DNA of 64,000 nucleotides from Blasia pusilla (taxonomy: Eukaryota; Marchantiophyta; Marchantiopsida; Blasiales). The notes below the pieces were generated by a model. That model saw only the letters and a program-made list of their open reading frames with translations. It searched no databases and was not told where the DNA came from. Positions within the stretch are counted from its first letter, which is position 1; each line of letters opens with the position of its first letter. The position numbers and the translations under genes were made by a program. The stretch spans positions 22,692,001 through 22,756,000 of the forward strand of contig CM114271.1 of NCBI GenBank assembly GCA_050084515.1. Direction: 5' to 3'. Shown here in pieces: positions 1-12,720 of this stretch.

Positions 1-164
1 GACTATGGTTAATGATAGGGTTAGGGTTTCTTGTACATACCCTATATAATTGAAAAGAGGACCAACCTCCACTCATTCTCTCATTGCAAATTTTGTTCTC
101 CATGGTGGTGTGTGTGTGTGAGAGCCGTTTTCTACCAATTATGCTTGTTTAGATGTTTTCCACA
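1..164 (+). repeat. 5' LTR of copia A (3' part only)
   Basis: This matches the end of the 3' LTR at about 4991-5355, including the TATA-like CCTATATAATTG motif, the CCATGG-GT tract and the terminal TTTTCCACA. It ends in CA directly before the primer-binding site. The GT tract here is only about seven units, against about 115 in the partner LTR. Confidence 0.9.
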
Positions 165-176
165 TGGTATCAGAGC
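165..176 (+). other. Primer-binding site, tRNA-iMet type
   Basis: TGGTATCAGAGC directly follows the LTR end. This 12-mer is the usual plant copia site complementary to the 3' end of initiator methionine tRNA. It is intact here but decayed to TGATATTAGAGT in element B, where all changes are G-to-A or C-to-T. Confidence 0.92.
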
Positions 177-679
177 GGGAGGAGAACATCACTTGAAATA
201 CTTTGTGTTTGAAGAGAGAAGAGAGGCAAGAGAAGGCAAAATTTCATTTTGGGAGAAGGAAATTTTACTCTGAGTTCAGTGGGTGCAAATTTCAAGTGGA
301 GCTTTGATGGTGATAAAACTTTGGTGGCGTTTTTAAGGGCTTTTCGGTCGATTCAGCCGTCAGCGTCCACGTCGGCTACTACGATGCCCAAGTTTGGTTC
401 TAGCCGTCTTGTAGAGCTCATTGAGAGCTTTGCGATGCATCCAAAATGCTCGATTCTGGCACTCTAAGCTCCTGCAGCAGCAATTTCAGTGTAGGAAAGT
501 ACAATTAGTGAAGAAAAGTTGTGAAGTTTGCTCTCTACAAGCCAATTTCGACTAGTTCTTTCATACATTTGATCAATTTTGGCAAATTTCACGTCGATTT
601 TTGTGTAGGAGTGGTCTATGCTTCAATTGGAGCAGTAGAAAGCCTGAAATTACATTTTTTGTGAGTGAAATCGTTTATC

Positions 680-3600
680 ATGGAATATTCCTCAATAGCA
701 ATCACATGCGCGAAGCTAGACAAGCAGAATTACAATGTCTGGAAGTTTCGCATGAAACAATTTTTCATGGATCAAGAACTATGGGAGCTTGTTACAGGTG
801 ATGAGGCCAAGCCACAAGGTGACTCAACAGACTTCAATGTTCGCGCTTGGAACAAACGCACAAGGCAAGTAATCCACTATATTTCAATAACGATCAGTTC
901 ATCAATGATAGTTCACATCCAAGATATTGATATTCCGAAGGAGACGTGGGATGTTTTGGAAAAGCTATTCCAAATATCTACAAAGGCCATAAAGCTTCAA
1001 TTGAAACAGCAATTGAATGAAGTGAGGAAAGGATCGTAGAGCATCAATGATTATATTTTGAGTATCAAACATATTATTCATCAGTTGAATAACATTGGAG
1101 TGACAGCAGAAGATGATGATCTGATCTTATTCACTCTTCAAGGCCTTCCAAAGGATTACAAGTCCTTTGAGACCTCTATCTCTGTGAGAGAGAAGTATCC
1201 AACCTTTCAAGAGTTAGTTCCTCTGTTGATCAATGCAGAGATGCGTCTAGTAGGTAGCGGTAACTCGTCTAGTCTGCAAGAGAATGCGCTATTTGCAGGT
1301 TATGGATCAAACAGAGGCAAGGGTCGTGGCAAAAACTTCCGTGGTCGTGGTGGATATCAAGCATAAGGAGGAAGAGGCACTCAATATAACGTCACTCAAT
1401 CGACTACGAACCAGTACCAGACACAATCACATGGTGATGATGTGGGAAACCGTTGGGATCGAGGTCAGCAGCAGAGGGTTCTTGGATCTTGCAATTATTA
1501 TGGGATAAAGGGTCACTATGCAAAGTTCTGCTTCAAGAAGAAGGTAGATATGAGAATAGGAGCCTTATAGCAACAACACCAAGAGCAGTACCAAGAACAA
1601 CAACATTCACAAACGGAGCATCTCTTGGTCATGACTCATCATATTGGAGCAATGTTCAAGAAAGACTCGACAACAGATTGGTATATTGACTCCGGTGCAT
1701 CAAATCACATGACCTCATAAGCAAAATGATTTAGTAGTTTGGAGCCGGTGAAAGATCTTGCAATTGTGCTCACATGAGATGACACTCAACATCATATCAC
1801 GCATACCGGTAAAGTTCCAATAACATCATATGGTCTTTGTGCTCTTGGAAATGTTCTCTATGTTCCTACCATTGCAAGAAATCTAATATGTATATGAAAG
1901 ATAGAAGAACAGGGTTATCAAGTGAAGTTTAACGCATATAGTTGTTTCATTGAAATAATGGATGACCAGACTACGATAGCCAAAGGAACTAGATATGGCA
2001 GACTGTTCAAATTAGATGTTTCTATGCCAAAGATTCAAACATCAATTTATGGTCAAACCGGCCAACAAGTCACAGATCTAAATGTGTGGCATAAAAGAAT
2101 TGGACATATGAATCTTCAAAGATTATAGAGTCTTTCATCATCTAATATAGTAATAGGACTCCCTAAATTAGCGAGTCCTGCTACGTTAGAGGTATGTCCT
2201 GCTTGCCAATTTGGAAAACAAGCTAGGTTTCCTTTTCCAAAGCAAGGTAGAAGAGCATCCAAGATATTGGAGTTGATCCAAAATGATGTGTGGACAGCAT
2301 CACAAGAGAGCCTTAGTGGTTGCCAGTACTTTGTTTCATTTATTGATGAATTCTCTAGGTATATATGGATATACTTTTTGAAAGCCAAGTCAGAGGTATT
2401 CTCGGTGTTCCAAATATTCAGAGTTCTAGTAGAGAAGCAGACTGGACAACACATTCTGAAATTGCGTCGTGATGGAGGAGGAGAGTATCTTTCAACAGAG
2501 TTTGATGACTATTTACGTCAGAATGGCATCCAACGTCAAGTGACTTGCCGCTACACTCCACAACAAAATGGAGTGGCTGAGAGGAAAAATTGACATATTG
2601 CTGAAGCGGCACGAGCTATGTTGAATGAGAAGAACATGCCTAAGGTGTATTGGGCAGAGGCTGTAGCATGTGCAGTCTTCTTAATCAACCGAACTCCAAC
2701 AGCGCGAGTTCATGATAAAACTCCATTCGAAGTCTTCACAGGAAGTAAACCTGATTTTTCCTTCTTGAAATTATTTGGCTGTATCTATTATGCTCATGTT
2801 CCTTCTGAAAGACGTAAAAAATTAGACCCCAAGTCTGAAAGATGTATCTTCATTGGCTATGATGATGGAACTAAGGGATATAAGTGCTACATTCCATCCT
2901 CTAGGCAGCTTATTATTAGTCGGGATATTGTCTTTGATGAGCTAAAGTCATGGTATGCTCCATTTGAGCCTATTCCACCTCTAAACTTGTCTGTTGAGGG
3001 GGAGCATATGACTATAAACCAACAGACATTGTCTTCAACTTCCCTAAGTACTAGTGCAAGATTAGAAGAAGTCCTAGATTCATCCATTAAATCTGTGAGT
3101 CTATGGACGGGAAGAGTGCATATTCAGTCTGTTAACACTAGTCAGAGCTCGAGTCAGGTCTCAGAGGCATCTACCTCTGAACAACAACTTCGTAGATCAA
3201 GTAGAGTTACACATCCAGTTCATAGATTCATAAATGAAGGTTTCCTTGCGACACATCATGCATATATGATGACTACCCTTCAAGAGCAGGAGCCGAGTTA
3301 TTTTGAAGAAGCTGCGAGTAAAGCCGAATGGATTGAAGCTATGGAGGAAGAGCTTGCAGCATTAAGACATCAACAAACATGGGAGTTGGTTGATATATCT
3401 TCCGGTAATGAAGCTATTGGTTGCAAATGGGTTTACAAAATCAAGTGCAATCAAGATGGTACAATTAACAGATTCAAAGCGAGATTGGTGGCTAAGGGCT
3501 ATGCACAATAATATGGTATCAATCATGAGGAAACATTTAGCCCTGTTGCAAAGATGGCGACTACGAGAACAGTGGTTGCAGTTGTAGTAAGTAAGAAGTG

Positions 3601-4830
3601 GAGATTACATCACATGGACGTCAAGAATGCCTTCTTGAATGGAGATCTATACGAGGAGGTGTATATGACTCAACCACTTGGATACCACCATCCCAAGTTT
3701 CCATTTCACGTATGCAGGTTGAAGAAAGCTCTATACGGGCTCAAACAAGCTCCAAGAGCTTGGTATGGCAAGATTACATACGTCTTACAAGAGTTGGGTT
3801 TTAGGGTATGTGATTCTGACTCCTCGTTATATGTCGTAAGAGGACAATATCATATAGTTCTCATTGTGTTGTATGTTGACAATCTCTTGATTACTGGGAG
3901 TACTGAAGAAATGGTACAACAAGTCAAGCTTAAGTTACAAGCAGAATTTGATATGAAGGACTTGAGAGAACTCAAGTACTTCCTTGGTATTGAGTTTATC
4001 AAAGTTGGAGAGAGTATGTGGTCACTACAACGACAATATGCTCTTCATATACTTTCAAAATATGGTATGACGGCTTGTAAGCCAATCTCTACACCGTTTG
4101 ACCATAGCGTGAAGCTAAGAGTGGATGAAGGAGAGCTGCTTGCAGATTCTAATATCTACTTGCGCATGGTTGGAAGTTTGATCTATCTAACTATAACCAG
4201 ATCAGATTTGAGCTATGTTGTTGGCCTAGTGAGCCAGTTTATGCAAGCACCTCGAAAACCTCACCTTGATGTTGTGAGGAGGATTATGCGGTATGTGAAA
4301 TTCTCTATTCAATTCGGGCTTCAATTTGAACATTCTCCAAGTTTTCAATTACAAGGATTCACAGATGATGATTGGGCATGAAGCGTTTCTGATCGACACT
4401 CCACATCTGCTTATTCATTTACTTTCGGAAGCGCAACTATAATTTGGGCTTCAAAGAAGCAACCTACAGTTGCTTTATCTTTAACAGAGGCTGAGTACAG
4501 AGGAGCAACCAATGCAGCATGTGAGGCGGTGTGGCTTCATCAATTACTTGTTGAGATTGGTGTTAGTAATTTAGGACCTAGTGTAATATATGCAAAAAAT
4601 ATTAGTAGCATCAAGCTTGCTAATAACTATGCGTTTCATGCTCGTACAAAGCATGTTAAGGTGCACTATCATTTTATCAGAAGAAAGTGCTTGCAGGAGA
4701 AATTGATCTTGTATATATAGGTTCAGATCAGCAAATTGCTCACATCTTTACAAAGGAATTGTCTAGATATAAGTTTGAGATGTTTAGAAAGGATTTACGC
4801 GTTAGAGATATCGATATGAGCTTGAGGGGG

Positions 4831-4836
<6 letters not shown>
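680..4836 (+). pseudogene. Copia A gag-pol polyprotein pseudogene
   Basis: Gag starts MEYSSIAITCAKLDKQNYNVW. The zinc knuckle has become CNYYGIKGHYAKFC, with the second cysteine changed to tyrosine; element B keeps CNYC. The protease motif DSGASNH is present near 1690. Integrase has its H/C region (near 2090-2210) and the D, D and E positions (LIQNDVW, RRDGGGEY, NGVAERKN). RT reads LYVDNLLITG instead of YVDD near 3880, losing one catalytic aspartate. RNase H reads IYAKN where CDN is usual. In-frame stops fall near 1037, 1364, 1567, 1718, 1727, 1775, 1897, 2126, 2592, 3510 and 4380, and a frameshift lies near 4685. The reading frame ends in TGA exactly at the 3' LTR boundary. It is clearly dead. 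Confidence 0.92.
4820..4830 (+). other. Polypurine tract of copia A
   Basis: A short GCTTGAGGGGG run directly precedes the 3' LTR. This is the expected site for plus-strand priming during reverse transcription. Confidence 0.75.
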
Positions 4837-5355
<519 letters not shown>

Positions 5356-5825
5356 GCCCTTAACCTCCTACATCAGGTCAAGAGCCAAGGAGGTAACTTG
5401 AGAGCATAGGTTACCATGGAGAGAGCTTGGGAGAGGGGAGGGGTATACCTCAAGGAGAGAGAGCTTGAGAGCTCATTCTCTCTTTGTTGAACCTCTTGGC
5501 TTGAGATGGCGGAGCTATGGTATTGCTTGCCTTGTGTGTGTAACCCAAGCCTCTCATTAGGAGGGTGGGTTTGATTTGACATTGAGAGAGACATGTGAGA
5601 GTGCACACATGTGAGAACTATGGTGTTGTGAGAGAGATTGGATCTTACTTTAATTGGAGATATTTTGGTACTTCTTGTCTCGTTGTTTGGATGCCATGAG
5701 TAAGCATGGGATCGTGCGGGTTTGTGTGTGTGTTTGGTGACAGCGATGTATGTTGTGTAGCGATGTGTATGCGCACGACACATGGTTTGACCAGTTTGAT
5801 CCTCAACAATTGCATGTCTGTGACA
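5356..5825. other. Intergenic, nothing recognised
   Basis: This stretch between copia A and the Helitron fragment has short purine-rich runs (GAGAGAGA) and G/T-rich patches. Open frames are short and lack recognisable motifs. It could be the decayed continuation of the Helitron, but no helicase motif was found. Confidence 0.5.
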
Positions 5826-6322
5826 TTATGTAGCGGTAGGATGAATGCATGGTGTCGATGCATTTTTGTATAGATCTATCCTTTTGCTAGGTGGATTTGA
5901 ATCAATGTAGTGGACAACCCTAGATCTATAAATCATAGGTATTTGCATGGATGTTAAGGCAGCCTCAGTTGAAGAAACTGATATGTTAAGAACAACACCT
6001 GATACTAGTCTGAGTTTAACTTCATCTAGACCTTCTAGACCTTCTAGACCAAGACACTTGGCCGTCTCTGTATCTATATCTAAAGAGCCAGTCGGTTCAA
6101 ATTTGAGAGCATATTTTAGTAAGTAGAATGACCAATACGCATTAGTAACTCTCTGAATGTTCATGTGGGCTCCCCATAAAACTAAGAGTAGTGGATGATA
6201 TGGAATTACATTGCGATGTTCAAGTGATGGTCTATAGTAGGTCCAATACCTATATTCCTTGTAGGTTTTAGGAAAGTTAGCATATTTGGCTTCTAGACCA
6301 TGATTCGAGACAATCTACTACA
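5826..6322 (-). pseudogene. Helitron Rep/helicase-like N-terminal fragment
   Basis: The minus-strand frame is open for about 165 codons. It contains YKEYRYWTYYRPSLEHRNV, IPYHPLLLVLWGAHMNIQ, VTNAYWSFYLLKYALKFEP, then VSSTEAALTSMQIPMIYRS and VHYIDSNPPSKR. This succession (R..., VPY.P.L...AH.N.Q, KY..K, EA...P.....V.Y.D..P) is that of the Helitron-like N domain of plant and animal Helitrons. A TAG lies just upstream near 6325, and neither the N-terminal cysteine region nor a helicase part was found, so this is a fragment of a rolling-circle transposon. The assignment is from motif memory, not a search. Confidence 0.7.
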
Positions 6323-6487
6323 AGGAATTGAGAACCTCCATATATACTCGAGTACGGAAAAATGTTTTCCTTGTGGATATGCCATGAGGGTGGACCTAGC
6401 ATGAGAGTCAATCCACAAATCAATGTTCCATCTACTTTAACATATATGGATTGGTTAGTCAAGGAGGATCATGTGTGCAGGTGTGAG

Positions 6488-6809
6488 CATTGTTGCACAA
6501 AAACGGACAATTATGTCCCTATGATAGATATGGACGGACAAGTTTGGACATGTCCACAGACATGCATTGCAAGAGGTGGGACCCACATTGTACTTCATGA
6601 TGGAAGGTAGCAAGGCAAGGGCGCATGGGGCAATAAGAAGGGAGGGGGGGAGGTGGAGGGAGGAAGAAATGGAGAATATGGAACACGAAGGCAAGTGGGA
6701 GGAATGAGAAAGAATGAGAAGGTGAAGCCCACATGGACAAGTCCTTCCATAAGAAGAACATAGATCCATGGATATGGACATGTCCGCATATATAGACATA
6801 TAGGTTTTG
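6488..6809. mobile_element. Possible hAT-like non-autonomous element (copy 1, weak)
   Basis: The left end CATTGTTGCACAAAAACGG resembles the family terminus CAAGGTTGCACGGAAACGG. The right end, read in reverse, begins CAAAACCTATATG. Internal GGACATGTCC motifs occur near both ends. The flanking 8-mers GGTGTGAG and GTACTAAG match at only half their positions, so the boundaries are uncertain. Confidence 0.35.
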
Positions 6810-7138
6810 GTACTAAGCAAGAGTCACGCCTCAACATATTACCTTATTAGATTATGTATATATTCCATTACTTTGATACTTGGAAATTTTTAGGCATATG
6901 ATAATTTAAAATTTTTCCAAGGAGTTGATGTTCTTCTCACATAAGCTTATGGTTTGTTAGCCACCCATTTAGGGCCTCTTGATCCAACACATGGAGGATC
7001 CTATGACGTGCTTGTTGATGAATTATTTTACTAGAAAAACATGGAATCTCATAGATGAGTGTGTGAGGAGATATATATGCATCTAGAGGTAATTCGTTGC
7101 TCGATCAGTTGAGGAGGAAGATGGTCGTGTGCGTGGGC

Positions 7139-7367
7139 CAAGGTTGCACGGAAAGGGTCAAGTTTGGACATATTTATGAACATGCCCAACGTGTCCCCCA
7201 CCCCCAACCGAGCCCTCACCCATTTTGTAGCCCGCACGTGGCCCGTAGGGCAAGCTAGGCTGCGCCTACCGTGGGCTTTGTGTAGGGTGCAAAATGGGTG
7301 CGGGTTGACCGAGCCAAGGTCTATGTTATGGGCTCAGGCGTGGGTCCGCACATCATGTCCATCCTTA
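7139..7367. mobile_element. hAT-like non-autonomous element (copy 2)
   Basis: The left terminus is CAAGGTTGCACGGAAAGG. The right terminus is shortened, reading back as TAAGGATGGACATG. The core is GC-rich with repeated GCCCG and GGGC words, like the other copies. The flanking 8-mers GCGTGGGC and GCACAGGC differ at three positions, all transitions, which fits an aged 8-bp target duplication. Confidence 0.55.
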
Positions 7368-10300
7368 GCACAGGCTACTTGTGCCATTGGATTTGAGTAA
7401 TATGGAATGAAAACTATCGTGTGAATGACTTGCCTCTACACGGATGCCCATAGGATATGGTATATAATTATAAACAGCCTTTTGAGATGATGATGCAAAT
7501 AGTTAGGATAAGGAATTGAAGATTCACAACCTTCATTGAATGACCTACTACCCATATCAATGCACAGGGTAGCATTGACATAGGTTAGCATCGCCACATT
7601 TTAGGGAGGTCATATACATGTAGTATTGTTATCACATAAAAATTAAATATTTCTTGTTCCACTTTGCCTAAACCAATCTATATATGTCTCTTTTCTCGTA
7701 TCATCAATAAGGTTGTTAAGGATTCTAAACTTATCTAATCCTTTTTTTATTGGTTCTAATGGGACTCGAGTGATAATGGCCATTTTTTGTTTTCTATTTT
7801 ATTATTTATTTTTTGATATTATGCCAAGGTTTGAATAGGTATGACTCTTCATCTTATCTTGTAAAAGAAAAATTTAACAATATTTTTTTTTGTAAAATCT
7901 ATCCCCCAAGTGAAATATTTAAGTTCCTCTATCAACTTTCCTACTTATGTTGAATATATTGAGTGAAAAAGTTGCAAGTTTACTAAGAGATACATGGGTT
8001 ATTTAAACAAGGATACAAAGTTTCAAAAGCAAGAATGTAATAGATCTTAATTTTAAAATCAAAGTAGTGAAATTGTGAATTATGAATCTTAAATTTTTGA
8101 ATTTCACGTGTGTTATAGTAATCCAAATCTAAGTCATTCAATCAATCTCCAAAAATATTTTTTGCTACTTAATCAACTTGTAATATGATTCAATGGTGGA
8201 ATAAATTGATTTAATTATAAATAGGAATGAATACTATAGAATGCAATATGAACTTCCTCCCTACATATTCAAACTACATATCGTGTATATTAGATTTCAC
8301 ATAATATACTTTCTCTATTTTATTCAATAAAATTATGATGTGTGGTAGTAAAAGTACATGCTTACAACGGGGGATGAAAGGTGGATAATATCCCCAAGAA
8401 TGACATCAACATCTTGAAAGATAATTATATCTTGACACCATCAAAGAGAAATATTATTGTCATATCTCAATTTTGTGGATATATATTATTCTTAATTTGT
8501 GTGGCTCTTATTGCTAATAAGAACCAAAATGGTTATTCATTTTATCATATTTCTCTATCCTAACACTACACAAACATTAAATTTTCCCGATGAGGATTTG
8601 AGTAATTTATATTTGATTGAAGTTTTAAACATATATTTTCTTTGCTTGTTAAAGGGATAAGGGGTAGAGGATTAGAAGTGCCATTTTTTTGGGATGGAAG
8701 ATGGGTAAGTATTAATTAATTATGTTTTAAATAAAAATATGTCTGTGGGATCTTTGAATGAAACAGTGGAAAAGGGGAATTTAAAAGAAAAAAAAATTCA
8801 AAGAAAGAGGGTTGAAAAAAATGTATGCATTGTATTTTATGCTAACTAGTTACATACATTATATTGGATGTCTTTAGTTTTTTATTGGCTCTTTATTAAC
8901 ATAAATATCAATTTCTCATTCCATAGATGTTTTTCATGACTATTAATAAGAGTTAAAATCAAACCCTTCAATGAATTGGCCTAAATTATACATATCAGAT
9001 TTTTTCTTTTGGCCAATTGTAGGTAGTATTATCATGAGCACATGATAAGATTTTGGTTTTCATTATGGTTGGATCATGAAAAAGTCCAAACAAATAAAGT
9101 TTGTATACACATTACCTTAATATGCTCATACAAGACTTGCCTTTTCTCCAATCGCAATGAACCCATTCTCCATGGTTCCTTGCGATTGGGATTATTTTGG
9201 GATTACGTTCTACCTTGTGATTCACGTCTCTCCAAGTCGGGAATCCACTTGAAGACATTGATAGGTTAAGACATTGATACCTAAAACCTTCACAAATTTA
9301 ATTCTTGCGCTCAAGGCATGAGATTCCCATATTAGTTGCTCCATTGGTGGTACTTCATCTGATTTAGAATTCACCATTTTTAGCGTGACTTCCCAATATT
9401 GGAAACCCCACTTGAGATACCTCTTAAACTTGTTTAGCAAAAAGAGAAACTTATTTCACTTGATTAAGCCTAAAATTTTGAGGACACAAATATGTGCCTT
9501 GAATTACAAGAATCCTTGAGGCATTTCCATCTCCAAAATAAACCTCTAGTATGCCTTCAAGTGATCTATTCACTATGGCATCTCTACCAAAAAACCTCAA
9601 TGATGAAATCATGTTTATTCCGCTTAAACTACTTACTAGAAAACTTTTCTCACTAAACTTGCCTTTCTCTCTTGAAATCAGCATCGTGATATTCAACACA
9701 TGGGTCTAGATGGTTCTTGATTGTTCCTCTACATAAATCACAACTTGGGGTTGCTCCGTATACTAGCTCTCTTAACCTCTCCATTAATGCTCATATGTCA
9801 ATCAAAGCTACCACATATTTTCTTGCAATCAACACCTAAACCAAAACTTGATCATTTTAAAGCTTGTCACCTTCCCTCTAGTCATTTTCCGAAGGCTCTC
9901 GATCAATCCCATTGAATGCTAAGTCATTAGACCCTCTTACTTGGTCCACGTCCTCTCCTCGGGCTATTGAGCACACTCTTTGTGACGTCGATGCAATATT
10001 TCTTAAGTTGGACCCTTTAGCGTTGAGGTTGCTTGACGAGACCAAGATCTCTGTGCATGTAATAAACACCCTTTGAATTTAGGTTTGCTTAGGGTCTCCA
10101 CTTGCTTGGAACTCAATGTTTGTTGAGGTTTAAACATCCTTGCAAAATTTTCTCTTCGGGTTTCTTATTGTCTATCCCACAAAACGGTGCTCTTGTTTTC
10201 ATGGTTAGGACTATCCCATCTCTCTTCTTAAGACTTGGGTTGACCACCACTAGTTGGGGCGCCAATCGATCTCCACCTTTAACTTCCCAAACTTGGTTGC

Positions 10301-10556
10301 AATGATGCACTCTTTTCCCTCAATTTACTTTCCAATTTAGAGAGCATTGACTCCACAAAGTTGAAGACTTGATCAGTCTTTGAGACATTTTAAATTATTA
10401 CCAATGTCTCTTGAAATTAAGTAATGAAACTTGCAATCAAGCCTCCCAAATATATTTTCTGAAACTTGATATTTGGTTGAATTATTGGACCATGGGGACC
10501 AAAACATCGCCTAATTTTGGGGGTGAGCGTCTCTTTATACAGCTTGGTAATATTTT
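7368..10556. other. AT-rich intergenic DNA, no gene seen
   Basis: About 3.2 kb of AT-rich sequence with homopolymer runs and only short open frames. Several minus-strand frames of 60-80 codons lie between 9222 and 10310, but none carries a motif that could be tied to a family. They may be a heavily decayed retroelement. No RNA gene or array was noticed. Confidence 0.5.
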
Positions 10557-10977
10557 CAAGGTTGCACAAAAACAATTTTTTTATCGATGGCATGGACATG
10601 TCTCAACAAGTTTGGAAATGCCAAACAAGTCCCCCGCCTATGTTTTTTAGTACTCGGGTCACCCGCATAAGCTTCAAACATGGGAACACGTGCGGGCTTG
10701 GATTAAGGGTACGAGGTAGGGACCAAATGGGTGTGCAAGCAGCATGCCCGCATCTAGCCCATGTTTGGCCCAGATCAAGCCCGATTTGGAGGTGTGCGAG
10801 CTAGTGTTGACTTGATACGGGCTCAATATAGGCCATAAAGGCTTGGCGTGGGCTAGATACCAGCTAGCCAAGCCCAAGCCTAAAGTGCAAGCAACGAGAA
10901 TCTGGGCATGCATGAAAATGTTAGACTTGGGACGTATATAAGTCCACGGACACAAACTTTGTCTATGTGCAACCTTG
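10557..10977. mobile_element. hAT-like non-autonomous element (copy 3)
   Basis: Terminal inverted repeats are CAAGGTTGCACA at the left and TGTGCAACCTTG at the right. The 8-bp flanks are AATATTTT and AGTATTTT, matching at seven of eight positions. An 8-bp duplication with CA-start termini is the pattern of the hAT superfamily. The core is GC-rich (GCCCG, GGGCTTGG words) with no coding capacity. Confidence 0.75.
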
Positions 10978-11739
10978 AGTATTTTGATTCTTAAAAACTT
11001 ATTCACATTTTGTGATTGCATATGGCTTCAACTTCAAGGATGCCTCGACTTCCCATGGCCTTAAGAACGTGGTAAGTCTTAAACATTTGATGTACCTTAG
11101 TCACCCATTGATTAAGGTGCTTGATATCCGTTCCTGCCTTTGTAAACAAGTAACTCCTCCCTCATGTCTCCCAATTGGGACCTTGGTAATGAGATCATAG
11201 TTGAACTTCATGGTTACCCAAACTTCATAGCATATATGGATATGAAAATGGTCCCTACGTACCTCAAAGATGACACTCTAGATCTCACTATAACTCGTGG
11301 GTGGTTGGACTCTTGCGACTCCTCTTTGAGCATCCCCACTTGTCTTCTTCTTATTTAGCAATGATTATTTTGGCCCATCGAGTTGGATGTTGTGCTCCTT
11401 GAAGTTGATTTCTAAAAAAAAATTCCAAGAGTCTCAAGAGGAAACATCTTGCTAATGATATTTCGTCTCTGAATCCCTCCTCTTAATCATGTTGTTAATT
11501 GAGTCTTTCAATGTCCTAAAAACTTCATGGGAGATCTATACCTATTTTTTAATTCCCATCATCTCTCAATACTCCCCCATAGTTTGATGGTTTAGGATCT
11601 ACGACTTTCTTCTTTCTCTTGTTGGGCTTGTGGTAGTCCTTAATTAGTCATTATGATTGCCATCACCAAAGTCTCCCACTACTTATAGCCTATTGGTTGG
11701 TGTGCTATATTACTATGTTGTATAGTTCAAATCCTACTT
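10978..11739. other. Intergenic, no gene seen
   Basis: Sequence of mixed composition with short open frames and no recognised motif. It leads into the dispersed repeat that starts near 11740. Confidence 0.45.
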
Positions 11740-12720
11740 CTCCTTGCTAACCCGCAAAGAGATCTTGACCGTTAGACTCGTAAGTGAAACTCTCAGGTTG
11801 AGTCTCAAAGACCCAACCCAAGACTTTCCCGCGTTTCGTAGGCAAGTCGGATAGCTGCTTTAGCCTAAACAGTTATGTATCCCCCAAGATGCATACCATC
11901 TTCCTAAGATTCCTATTTCCCAAGCCTCACCCAATCTTCCTAAGTTGCTTACCTAAACGAGATTGGAGCGTGACGATGAATTCCTCACATGCATCCCGAA
12001 TGGTTCCTTAGCTCAAACCTAAAACATGCCCAAGCACAAATTAAACATGGTTAATTTCTTGTTCCAAGACTTGCGTAAATAGGGAGAGAGAGGATCTCCC
12101 CCTATAGGTACATCATGGGTTCTTTGATACAATCCTACCTTTCCCATCCTCCATATTGAGCCCTTGGTTGTGGCCCACAATCCAAACATGCATGATTTCC
12201 GTCTTGCTGACCTACGTTTGGCGAGCTAGACCCTGAGATGACTTGGAAGAGTCCTTTGGCATATTCCACCTAACTTAAATTACCCAAACTCATCTTGGAA
12301 CCTTATTATGGATTTTGTGTGTCTCATGGCTACTGCCCGTCTCGACTATAGACTCTCGCTATTTGGCATCTTATGGTTGTCTTGCGGCCCTTAGTGTATC
12401 CTGACTAATCTCATGGTATATTGCCCTAACTTCTTGACTACTCTAATCTTCCTTACTACTCACCATTGACTCAATACTTGACTCAAGGGCCTTTAATATT
12501 TGTTTCCTAGTCTTCATCTGGGTAAGTGACTATGCCCATTTATTCCTAAGATTACTTGTAATTGGTTGTGCCACAATTTCTAGTTTTGTGACTAGTTTGT
12601 GTAGGTTTCAACTTTGGTAGGTCATAGAAATGTCTCTCTACCTTTGATCCACGATCATGACTTGCTTTGCAGATCCTCGCTAGTGTGGGCGCCATAGACT
12701 TAGCTATTCATGACATGATC
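11740..12720. repeat. Diverged dispersed repeat, copy 1
   Basis: The order of motifs matches 27160-27830 over most of its length, at perhaps two thirds identity by eye. Shared landmarks are a GTACCATCT or GCATACCATCT word followed by CTAAG, CAAGCCTCA or TAAGCCTCAACC, AAACATGGT, GGGAGAG followed by CCCCCT, a TTCT..ATGATA or TTGATAC step, CAATCCAAAC or AATCCAAAC, and TAGGTTTC.ACTTTGGT. It has no coding content. The type is unknown: an old LTR, a non-coding retroelement interior or a DNA element. Confidence 0.6.

Noticed and set aside
9222-10310. A series of minus-strand frames that might form a retroelement polyprotein
   Set aside because: No protease, RT or integrase motif could be found in any frame, so the assignment cannot be supported.
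11690-11760. A tRNA-like GTTCAAATCC word
   Set aside because: No acceptor stem, D arm or anticodon arm could be drawn around it.
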